DNA from: Bifidobacterium breve
GTDB taxonomy: Bacteria > Actinomycetota > Actinomycetes > Nanopelagicales > Nanopelagicaceae
Direction of reading: 5' to 3'
NCBI GenBank assembly: GCA_945869505.1
Contig: CAMBOZ010000015.1
Coordinates: 1-22,115 of the forward strand
Length of the DNA stretch: 22,115 nt
This document shows positions 15,326-22,115 of the stretch, piece after piece; positions within the stretch are counted from its first letter, which is position 1; every line of letters begins with the position of its first letter. A program made the translations under genes and the position numbers. The notes beneath the pieces were generated by a model. It had not been told where the DNA came from and ran no database searches. It saw only the letters and a program-made list of their open reading frames with translations.

Positions 15326-16036
15326 CTACGCAAGTGCGCTCAAAATTTCATCAGCAATCATTCGCGACTTCGCTTTCATTGCTGTCGCGCCCTCGTTCCA
15401 CGACTTGGTAATCGGGCGACCAATCACGACGTAATTTGCGCCGGCTGATATCGCATCACCAGGAGTCATTGTTCGGACCTGGTCGTCTCCTCCTTGTTCG
15501 GCTAGTGGACGCACACCTGGAGTGATAATTATTGGGTCACTGCCAACGGCGCTGCGAATTGCTGCCGTCTCTAGTGGTGAGCAAACTATCGCTTTAGCAC
15601 CGGACTCAACTGCCATCTTGGCCAGAGCAACTGCACTCTCCAGCGCTGGATTTGCATAACCTATTTCAAATAAATCAGATTCAGAAAGCGAAGTCAAAAT
15701 GGTTACTGCAGTGACCGAAACGTTAGGATCGGCTTTTGCTGCGGCACTTATCATCTCTCGACCACCACTAGCGTGAACCGTCAGGAATTTTGGATTGAGT
15801 TGAGAAATTGCATTTGCAGCACCAGCAACAGTGTGCGGAATGTCGTGCAGCTTTAGATCTAAGAAGATCTCAGCGCCGGTGCGTTTAACGACTTGCGCCA
15901 CACCGGCGGCACCAAAATTCAAATAGAACTCTAAACCTAACTTGTAAACACTTATCGAATCTTGAGTGGCCTCAATCCAAGAGATCGCGGTTTCAAAATC
16001 TGAGGTATCTACCGCCAAAATAATTGGTGCTTTCAT
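15326..16036 (-). CDS. pyrF: Orotidine 5'-phosphate decarboxylase, type 1
   Basis: Decarboxylates OMP to UMP, the final step of UMP synthesis; 236-residue TIM barrel. It shows type 1 features: IILAVDTSD at 5-13, K32 in VYKLGLEF, the catalytic LDLKLHDIPHTV at 59-70 with D60, K62 and D65, TVHASGG, ITPGVRP, and VIGRPITKS near the C-terminus. Mycobacterium and Streptomyces are known for type 2 PyrF with a DxKRGDI motif, so this copy is of the Firmicutes/Proteobacteria kind. The ATG at 16036 overlaps the pyrD stop (ATGA) and has GGAGG 4 bases upstream, so it is well translated and coupled to pyrD. Confidence 0.94.
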   Translation of the reverse strand: MKAPIILAVDTSDFETAISWIEATQDSISVYKLGLEFYLNFGAAGVAQVVKRTGAEIFLDLKLHDIPHTVAGAANAISQLNPKFLTVHASGGREMISAAAKADPNVSVTAVTILTSLSESDLFEIGYANPALESAVALAKMAVESGAKAIVCSPLETAAIRSAVGSDPIIITPGVRPLAEQGGDDQVRTMTPGDAISAGANYVVIGRPITKSWNEGATAMKAKSRMIADEILSALA

Positions 16037-16971
16037 TTTTCCTCCACGCGATGGGCATAGCCAATAGCCGACTTTAGCGATGGAAAACCCTTGGCTATTA
16101 AAAGATCGTGTAGCTCGCGCTGGATTTGGATGACGGCAGATGGATTACCGAAGCTTGCTGTGCCCACACTTACTCCGGAAGCACCCGCCAGAATTAACTC
16201 CAGGGCATCTCTTCCAGATGAAACACCGCCCATTCCTAAAATTGGAACGTTGGGCAGCGCAGCGTGTACTTGGTAGATCGCGCGGACAGCAACTGGCCTT
16301 ATCGCAGGACCAGATAAACCACCCGTCTTTCCACCAAGATGAGGACGCATTGAATCTAAATTGATTACCATTCCGAGTACCGTGTTGATTAGCGCCAGAG
16401 CATCTGCACCGGCATCAACGACACCTCGTGCAATCTCCGGTAAATTTGTTACATCCGGTGAGAGTTTGGCGATGATCGGAATCTCTCCACCGATAGTGCG
16501 ACGTACTCCATCAATTACGCGACGTGAAGCATCAGGATCGCAGGCGAATACCAATCCGCGATTTTCAACATTAGGGCAAGATATATTTACTTCAAGCGCA
16601 CTAATTCCAGCCACTGATCTCACTTTACGAGCGAGCGTCGCATACTCTTCTACGGTCTCACCAGCGATAGAAACGATCACTCTGGATTTTTGCTCAATGA
16701 GCCAAGGCACATCCTTCGCTAAGAAAGCGTCAATGCCGGGTCCTTGCAGACCTATTGAATTAAGCATTCCTGAAGGAGTCTCTGCCATCCGAGGGGTTGG
16801 TCTGCCATATCTTGGTTTATTCATGACAGATTTAGTGACGACTGCGCCAATATTTCGAAGATCAAAAAACTGCGCTAACTCTTTGCCTGAACTGGCGCAG
16901 CCGCTAGCAGTGAATATTGGGGTATTGAAGAAAGCATTTCCTAAAGTTGTAGAAAAATCGAAAGTGTTCAA
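16033..16971 (-). CDS. pyrD: Dihydroorotate dehydrogenase B (NAD+), catalytic subunit
   Basis: Flavoprotein that oxidises dihydroorotate to orotate; class 1B, which passes electrons through PyrK to NAD+. From the TTG start it has 312 residues. The catalytic base is a cysteine, C132 in NISCPNVENRG, as in class 1; class 2 uses serine. Other motifs are TPRMAETPSGMLNSIGLQGPG (59-79, read as two short blocks), KLSPDVT, and GMGGVSSG. I choose TTG at 16971 because it overlaps the pyrK stop as TTGA, has GGAAGG 6 bases upstream, and gives the usual class 1B length. An ATG at 17007 would add 12 residues and overlap pyrK by 40 bases. Its stop overlaps the pyrF ATG. Confidence 0.93.
   Translation of the reverse strand: MNTFDFSTTLGNAFFNTPIFTASGCASSGKELAQFFDLRNIGAVVTKSVMNKPRYGRPTPRMAETPSGMLNSIGLQGPGIDAFLAKDVPWLIEQKSRVIVSIAGETVEEYATLARKVRSVAGISALEVNISCPNVENRGLVFACDPDASRRVIDGVRRTIGGEIPIIAKLSPDVTNLPEIARGVVDAGADALALINTVLGMVINLDSMRPHLGGKTGGLSGPAIRPVAVRAIYQVHAALPNVPILGMGGVSSGRDALELILAGASGVSVGTASFGNPSAVIQIQRELHDLLIAKGFPSLKSAIGYAHRVEEK
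16041..16045 (-). promoter_or_regulatory. Strong Shine-Dalgarno (GGAGG) of pyrF
   Basis: GGAGG lies in the last codons of pyrD, 4 bases before the pyrF ATG that overlaps the pyrD stop. It confirms the pyrF start and indicates efficient translation in addition to coupling. Confidence 0.65.
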
Positions 16972-17816
16972 GGTGTACCTTCCGGAACCTGGCCGACCAT
17001 CTGCCATTGAACCTGGCCACCATCCATTACTGGACCGTCAATGCACGAGCGCAACATTGCGATCTTTCCATCTTCTCCCATTACTGGCAGAACACAAGTC
17101 ATGCAGATTCCGATTCCACAAGCCATTGCTTCTTCAACTGCGCATTGGTGGACAACATCAGTGCCATCAGTGAGCGCCGATATAGCGCTCAACATTCCCA
17201 TCGGGCCACAAGAGTAAATAACATCAACTTCTTTATTATCTATAAGTGTTTTTATTGGTTCAGTTACGCGACCGGTCTCACCCATTGTGCCGTCTTCGGT
17301 GTAGATCTTCAGTGAGTTAACCGCGCGTTTGCCTTCCATTGGCGCATAAATTTTCGCACCAGTCGATGCACCTAGCAGCATGTCAACTTTGCACCCTCGC
17401 GCTTTTAGAACTTCCGCTAGGCCAAAGAGCGGAGCTGAACCATAACCGCCACCCACAAGAAGCGCATTCACTGGAGTAGTAGGGATTCCGAATGCGGTGC
17501 CTAGTGGGGCGACGATATCGACTTCCGCTCCTTCTGGTTGAGAGCAGAGCCATTTGGAACCAGTTCCGTGCGGGGCAACGATTAATTCCATAGTTCCGCC
17601 GAAACTAATACTCTCAGCAACGCGCGAGATTGCAAAAGCTCGCCTTAAGATCATGCGTGAAGAGTCGCCACCAACTTTAATTGCTACGAAATTTCCGGGG
17701 CGACAAGATTTAACTAAATCACCAATTCCAAAAACGATCTGGTGGTACTGACCAACTCGCTTATTTGCGAGTACGGTCGCGTTCAATTGTGCGGCAGAAC
17801 GATTGATTTGTGACAT
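16968..17816 (-). CDS. pyrK: Dihydroorotate dehydrogenase B, electron transfer subunit
   Basis: The FAD and [2Fe-2S] subunit that moves electrons from PyrD to NAD+. From ATG 17816 it has 282 residues: an FAD-binding barrel with RMILRRAFAIS at 54-64, an NAD-binding fold with LLVGGGYGSAPL at 119-130 and YSCGPMGML at 201-209, and a C-terminal iron-sulfur cluster with four cysteines at 233, 238, 241 and 258 (C-x4-C-x2-C-x16-C). This is the PyrK signature. ATG 17816 overlaps the carB stop as TAATG; an ATG at 17831 would add five residues and overlap carB by 16 bases. It is followed directly by pyrD. Confidence 0.94.
   Translation of the reverse strand: MSQINRSAAQLNATVLANKRVGQYHQIVFGIGDLVKSCRPGNFVAIKVGGDSSRMILRRAFAISRVAESISFGGTMELIVAPHGTGSKWLCSQPEGAEVDIVAPLGTAFGIPTTPVNALLVGGGYGSAPLFGLAEVLKARGCKVDMLLGASTGAKIYAPMEGKRAVNSLKIYTEDGTMGETGRVTEPIKTLIDNKEVDVIYSCGPMGMLSAISALTDGTDVVHQCAVEEAMACGIGICMTCVLPVMGEDGKIAMLRSCIDGPVMDGGQVQWQMVGQVPEGTP
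16978..16983 (-). promoter_or_regulatory. Shine-Dalgarno (GGAAGG) that decides the pyrD start
   Basis: GGAAGG lies within the last codons of pyrK, 6 bases before TTG at 16971, where TTGA joins the pyrD start to the pyrK stop. It is the main reason to prefer the TTG over the ATG at 17007. Confidence 0.6.
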
Positions 17817-20800
17817 TATCGTTTCAACCATTCCTGTATAGGTAACACGCTTAGTTCCCCGCGTTGCAGAGCCTTAATTCCCTCTACTGCCGCGCTAAAA
17901 CCTGCAGTTGTTGTTATGCACGGAATCGAACGCTGAATTGCCGCGGTGCGAATCGCCCAACCATCTACGCGCGTACCTCGCCCAACTGGTGTGTTGATTA
18001 CTAAATCAACATCACCGCTATTTAGAAGTTCAACAATTGTGCGCTCCCCCATTGGGCCTGAGCCTTCCGAGTTCTTGCGCACTTTATGGGCAAGAACGCC
18101 ATTAACCGCAAGGTAATCCGCAGTACCGCCGGTAGCTAATAAATTAAAGCCAAGTGCGACTAGCGCTTTCGCAGGAGCTATTCCAGATGCCTTATCTTTA
18201 TCAGCAAGGGATACGAACACTGTTCCCGACTTTGGCAACGGTCCGAATGCGCTGATCTGTGATTTCGCGTAGCTCTCACCGAAAGTTTCAGCGATACCCA
18301 TTACTTCACCCGTTGAACGCATTTCTGGTCCTAGAACTGCGTCCACTCCCCGTCCATCTGTGCGGCGGAAGCGGTTCCAAGGCAGAACAGCTTCTTTGAC
18401 TGAAATTCCCTTTGCGACACCATCTGCGCTATTTGGTAGCAGCCCTTCAATCTTTAGTTCAGCAATAGTTGTTCCCATAGATAATCTCGCTGCAGCCTTT
18501 GCTAGCGGAACACCTGTTGCTTTACTTACGAAAGGTACGGTTCGAGATGCGCGGGGATTAGCTTCCAAAACATATAAAACTTCTTCGGCTAGCGCGAATT
18601 GAATATTTATTAGACCCAGTACACCCACACCTTGCGCGATTTTAAGAGTAGCCTCACGAATTGTTTTCAACTGTGCCGCAGTTAAGGTTGCTGCAGGAAG
18701 CACACAAGCGCTATCTCCTGAGTGAATTCCTGCTTCTTCAATGTGTTCCATTACTCCACCCAAGAAGAGTTCATGTCCATCATAAAGAGCATCTACATCT
18801 ATCTCTATCGCACTATCTAAGAATCGATCTACAAGTACAGGATGATCAGGAGTTATATCAGTGGCGCGACTAATAAAGCTAGAAAGTGAAGCATCATCGT
18901 AAACAATCTCCATTCCACGACCACCGAGTACAAATGATGGTCGTACCAGAACTGGATAACCTATGCGAGCGGCGATATCTAACGCCTCCATCTGAGATGC
19001 CGCCATACCAAATTCAGGAGCGGTTAGTGATTGCTCTGCAAGAACTTTGCCAAAAGCGCCTCGCTCTTCAGCAAGATTAATCGCCTCAGGTGAAGTGCCA
19101 AGGATATTTACTCCCGCAGCTTTGAGACCAGCTGCCAATCCGAGTGGTGTTTGACCACCTAATTGAGTAATCACACCGAGTACTGGCCCGGCCAAAGTTT
19201 CCGCGTGAACTACTTCAATTACATCTTCTAAAGTGAGGGGTTCAAAATAGAGACGATCTGATGTGTCGTAATCGGTAGAAACTGTCTCCGGGTTGCAATT
19301 AATCATCACTGTCTCGTAACCCGCATCCCGCAAAGTAAATGAAGCGTGTACGCAAGAGTAATCAAACTCGATCCCCTGACCGATTCGATTGGGTCCGCTA
19401 CCTAGAATAATTACCGCTGGTTTTGTGCGAGGGCGCACTTCCGTCTCTTCTTCGTAACTGGAATAGTGATAGGGAGTGAATGCTTCGAACTCGGCAGCGC
19501 AGGTATCTACCGTCTTATAAACTGGACGCACATTTGCGTGATGACGTGCTTTACGGACATCCTCTTCAGTTAGGCCACGCAACGCAGCGATCTGAGAATC
19601 AGAGAATCCCATCTCTTTCGCTGAACGCAAGACGCTTTCTGACAATTCTCCTGGGTGAGCTAATTCCCTAGCACGTTCGTTGATCAAATCGATTTGGTGC
19701 AGGAACCAACGATCTATCTTTGTAGCGGCAAATACCTCATCAATCTTGGCACCGCCCCACATTGCCTTCTGCACTTGCTGAAGACGGTACTCAGTTGGGA
19801 TCTGCATAGATTGAAGTAACGCTGCAATATTGATCTGCGAAATATCTGCTGGGAATTGAAAGATTGCTTCTTTACGTTCCAGCGAGCGGAGCGCCTTCAT
19901 AAGCGCCTCAGGGAATGAACGACCTATCGCCATCGCTTCGCCAACGCTCTTCATTGTGGTGGTTAGCCTTGGATCTGCATCAGGGAATTTTTCAAAGGCG
20001 AAGCGTGGAGCTTTGACGACGATGTAATCAAGAGTTGGTTCAAAGGAAGCTGGTGTTACTTGGGTAATGTCGTTTTTAATCTCATCGAGGGTATATCCGA
20101 TTGCTAGCTTTGTTGCTATTTTTGCAATTGGAAAACCGGTCGCCTTGGATGCCAGCGCACTTGAGCGTGAAACTCTTGGATTCATTTCAATAACAATTAT
20201 TCGACCATTATCAGGATTAACAGCAAATTGGATATTACATCCGCCAGTAGCAACACCAACTTCACGAATGATGTCGATTGATAGATCACGTAATTTCTGA
20301 AATTCCACATCAGTCAAAGTCAGCGCTGGCGCAACAGTGATTGAGTCACCTGTATGAACACCCATAGGATCAATATTTTCAATGCTACAAACAATGACTA
20401 CGTTGTCGGAGGCATCACGCATGACCTCAAGTTCGTATTCCTTCCAACCCAAAATAGATTCTTCGAGAAGGACTTCAGAAGTTGGACTATGGCGAAGACC
20501 TGCGCCCGCAATCTGTCGCAAATTATCTTCATCAAAAGCGATCCCGGAACCGAGTCCCCCCATTGTGAAAGATGGACGAACTACGACCGGATAATTCAAG
20601 ATTGCCGCTCCGGCAATAACTTCCTCCATTGTGTGACAAATTACCGACTTCGCAGATTCACCACCAATCTTTTCAACAATACCGCGGAAGATTTCGCGAT
20701 TTTCTCCTCGCTCAATTGCATCCACATCTGCGCCAATGAGTTTGGTTCCATAACGATCTAGAGTTCCCGCTTTATGTAAACCTATTGCAGCATTGAGCGC

Positions 20801-21082
20801 TGTTTGCCCGCCGAGAGTTGCTAAAACAGCATCAGGTCTCTCCTTTGCAATTATCTTCTCAATAAACTCTGGTGTGATCGGCTCAATGTAGGTTGCATCT
20901 GCAAATTCTGGATCCGTCATAATTGTCGCGGGATTTGAATTTACAAGAATTACTCGGATCCCCTCAGCACGAAGAACACGACAAGCTTGAGTGCCTGAAT
21001 AATCGAACTCGCACGCCTGGCCGATGACTATGGGACCGGATCCAATGACTAAAACGCTTTTTATCGAAAGATCGCGTGGCAT
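17816..21082 (-). CDS. carB: Carbamoyl-phosphate synthase large subunit
   Basis: A 1088-residue synthetase that joins bicarbonate, ammonia (from CarA) and two ATP to give carbamoyl phosphate for pyrimidines and arginine. Two homologous ATP-grasp halves are visible: the first opens with [18 protein letters not shown] near residues 13-30, the second with [18 protein letters not shown] at about 561-578. Between them is the oligomerisation domain, and the last 150 residues form the MGS-like allosteric domain ([26 protein letters not shown]), which in homologues binds UMP and other effectors. Length is normal. Start ATG 21082 overlaps the carA stop as TAATG, and the stop overlaps pyrK as TAATG, so three genes are coupled in a row. 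Confidence 0.97.
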   Translation of the reverse strand: MPRDLSIKSVLVIGSGPIVIGQACEFDYSGTQACRVLRAEGIRVILVNSNPATIMTDPEFADATYIEPITPEFIEKIIAKERPDAVLATLGGQTALNAAIGLHKAGTLDRYGTKLIGADVDAIERGENREIFRGIVEKIGGESAKSVICHTMEEVIAGAAILNYPVVVRPSFTMGGLGSGIAFDEDNLRQIAGAGLRHSPTSEVLLEESILGWKEYELEVMRDASDNVVIVCSIENIDPMGVHTGDSITVAPALTLTDVEFQKLRDLSIDIIREVGVATGGCNIQFAVNPDNGRIIVIEMNPRVSRSSALASKATGFPIAKIATKLAIGYTLDEIKNDITQVTPASFEPTLDYIVVKAPRFAFEKFPDADPRLTTTMKSVGEAMAIGRSFPEALMKALRSLERKEAIFQFPADISQINIAALLQSMQIPTEYRLQQVQKAMWGGAKIDEVFAATKIDRWFLHQIDLINERARELAHPGELSESVLRSAKEMGFSDSQIAALRGLTEEDVRKARHHANVRPVYKTVDTCAAEFEAFTPYHYSSYEEETEVRPRTKPAVIILGSGPNRIGQGIEFDYSCVHASFTLRDAGYETVMINCNPETVSTDYDTSDRLYFEPLTLEDVIEVVHAETLAGPVLGVITQLGGQTPLGLAAGLKAAGVNILGTSPEAINLAEERGAFGKVLAEQSLTAPEFGMAASQMEALDIAARIGYPVLVRPSFVLGGRGMEIVYDDASLSSFISRATDITPDHPVLVDRFLDSAIEIDVDALYDGHELFLGGVMEHIEEAGIHSGDSACVLPAATLTAAQLKTIREATLKIAQGVGVLGLINIQFALAEEVLYVLEANPRASRTVPFVSKATGVPLAKAAARLSMGTTIAELKIEGLLPNSADGVAKGISVKEAVLPWNRFRRTDGRGVDAVLGPEMRSTGEVMGIAETFGESYAKSQISAFGPLPKSGTVFVSLADKDKASGIAPAKALVALGFNLLATGGTADYLAVNGVLAHKVRKNSEGSGPMGERTIVELLNSGDVDLVINTPVGRGTRVDGWAIRTAAIQRSIPCITTTAGFSAAVEGIKALQRGELSVLPIQEWLKR

Positions 21083-22115
21083 TAGATTGAACCAACTTTG
21101 CGCGGATACCTGGCCATTAAATCGATGAAGCGATCAAATAAATAGGCGGCATCGTGCGGACCAGCCGCGGCCTCTGGGTGATATTGCACGCTAAACGCGC
21201 CACGCTCTAACAACTGTAAACCTTCGACAACTCCATCATTTAATCCAACATGTGTTACTTCGCCGGTACCAAATACAGTGTTGAAAATCCCGTCAGTCGG
21301 AGCTTTGATTGCAAAACCGTGATTATGAGCTGTGATTTCAACTTTTCCTGATTTTTTATCTAGGACGGGTTGATTTATACCGCGGTGACCAAACTGCAAC
21401 TTATATGTGTCAAAACCGAGCGCTCGTCCCAAAATTTGGTGACCGAAGCAGATACCGAAAATTGGAATTTCTTCCAACAGAATATCTCTTACCAAATCTA
21501 CGACACCATCCATGGTCGCGGGATCCCCCGGACCGTTCGAGAGAAATACCCCATCCGGATGCAGGCTTTTTATATCTTCAAGAGTGGAGTTAAATGGAAG
21601 AACATGGACTTCAACGCCCCGAGCAGCGAGGGCTCGCGGTGTTGCACCTTTTATGCCAAGATCAATTGCTGCAACCGTGAATCTCTTTTCACCATTAGCT
21701 TGTACAACGTATGGCTTTGACGTGGACACATCAGCACTCAAATAAGCACCCGACATAGCTTCAGTCTTACGAACTTCAATCACCATCTCTTCACGAGAGA
21801 TTTCTATATCTGAGAAAATTCCAACACGCATAGCTCCTCGATCACGCAGATGGCGTGTAAGTGCTCGAGTATCAATTCCTTGGATTCCAACTATACCTTG
21901 CTCAATAAGTTCTACTTCCAGATCTTTCTCGCTACGCCAATTACTTGTAATCGTTGAAGGGTTACGAACAACGAATCCAGCTACCCAAATCTTCTTCGAT
22001 TCATTATCCGGTGTATTGACACCGGTATTTCCAATGTGAGGAGCAGTCATAACAACGACTTGACGGTGATAACTTGGATCCGTCAGCGTCTCCTGGTATC
22101 CCGTCATTCCTGTTT
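21082..22115 (-). CDS. carA: Carbamoyl-phosphate synthase small subunit (5' end beyond window)
   Basis: The glutamine amidotransferase subunit that feeds ammonia to CarB. The visible part is about 343 codons; the frame stays open to the right edge, where the residues T-G precede [13 protein letters not shown]. In complete CarA proteins this is the internal 'NTGMTGYQE' motif, about 35-40 residues from the N-terminus, so the methionine at 22107 is not the true start. Counting from that methionine, the class I glutaminase has the nucleophile C220 in GICFGHQ and H310/E312 in VQYHPEA. SNGPGDP and AHNHGFAI are also present. The stop is TAA overlapping the carB start. Upstream pyr genes and the operon promoter are outside the window. 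Confidence 0.95.
   Translation of the reverse strand, partial: TGMTGYQETLTDPSYHRQVVVMTAPHIGNTGVNTPDNESKKIWVAGFVVRNPSTITSNWRSEKDLEVELIEQGIVGIQGIDTRALTRHLRDRGAMRVGIFSDIEISREEMVIEVRKTEAMSGAYLSADVSTSKPYVVQANGEKRFTVAAIDLGIKGATPRALAARGVEVHVLPFNSTLEDIKSLHPDGVFLSNGPGDPATMDGVVDLVRDILLEEIPIFGICFGHQILGRALGFDTYKLQFGHRGINQPVLDKKSGKVEITAHNHGFAIKAPTDGIFNTVFGTGEVTHVGLNDGVVEGLQLLERGAFSVQYHPEAAAGPHDAAYLFDRFIDLMARYPRKVGSI

Noticed and set aside
16361..17173. 270-codon open frame on the plus strand across pyrD/pyrK
   Set aside because: It mirrors conserved pyrD and pyrK codons and has no recognisable domain or start signal.
20354..20761. 135-codon open frame opposite carB
   Set aside because: Antisense to a conserved ATP-grasp domain, without a ribosome binding site or family resemblance.
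1..22115. Search for tRNA, rRNA, CRISPR, insertion sequence, prophage or attachment site
   Set aside because: None seen; the window is nearly all conserved housekeeping coding sequence with short gaps.

Overview
The window looks like core chromosome of a low-GC member of the Actinobacteria (Actinomycetota). GC looks below 50% by eye; I did not count it. The lineage signs are an mIHF-type nucleoid protein, a PriA without helicase motifs, a long-form HisG, a SerB2-type phosphatase beside an Rv3041c-like ABC ATPase, and the gene order carA-carB-...-mihF/gmk-rpoZ-coaBC-metK-priA-def-fmt-rsmB-rpe. A freshwater Nanopelagicales (acI)-type organism would fit, but that is inference. I see no mobile element, phage gene, tRNA, rRNA or CRISPR array. 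No gene-free stretch exceeds about 90 bases.

Layout. Positions 1-2392 hold transport and membrane genes: the start of a DUF554 protein leaving the window on the minus strand, then on the plus strand a YczE/YitT-type membrane protein and an NCS2 purine permease. A strong terminator at 2412-2452 closes this block. On the minus strand follow ung and an ABC ATPase (ATGA overlap), divergent from serB (plus). serB collides tail-to-tail with hisG. From 5173 to the right edge everything reads leftward: carA (cut by the edge)-carB-pyrK-pyrD-pyrF-[mIHF-Gmk fusion]-rpoZ-coaBC-metK-priA, a weak terminator, then def-fmt-rsmB-rpe, then hisE-hisG.

How the genes work together. carA/carB make carbamoyl phosphate, PyrK/PyrD oxidise dihydroorotate with NAD+, and PyrF makes UMP. 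Gmk makes GDP, the omega subunit completes RNA polymerase, CoaBC and MetK supply coenzyme A and S-adenosylmethionine, and PriA serves replication restart. Def, Fmt and RsmB serve translation initiation and ribosome maturation. Rpe links to pentose phosphates, and HisE/HisG start histidine synthesis from PRPP.

Most unusual points. (1) mIHF and guanylate kinase, normally two adjacent genes, form one 292-codon reading frame with no usable internal start. (2) The pyrimidine block has a Firmicutes-like order and enzyme classes (class 1B PyrD with PyrK, type 1 PyrF). (3) Genes heading transcription units have a TAnnnT box 6-8 bases before the start codon and no Shine-Dalgarno, so they look leaderless, while several internal genes have good Shine-Dalgarno sites or stop/start overlaps. 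(4) The leader of the purine permease can form two mutually exclusive hairpins. (5) TAG is the commonest stop codon (11 of 21).
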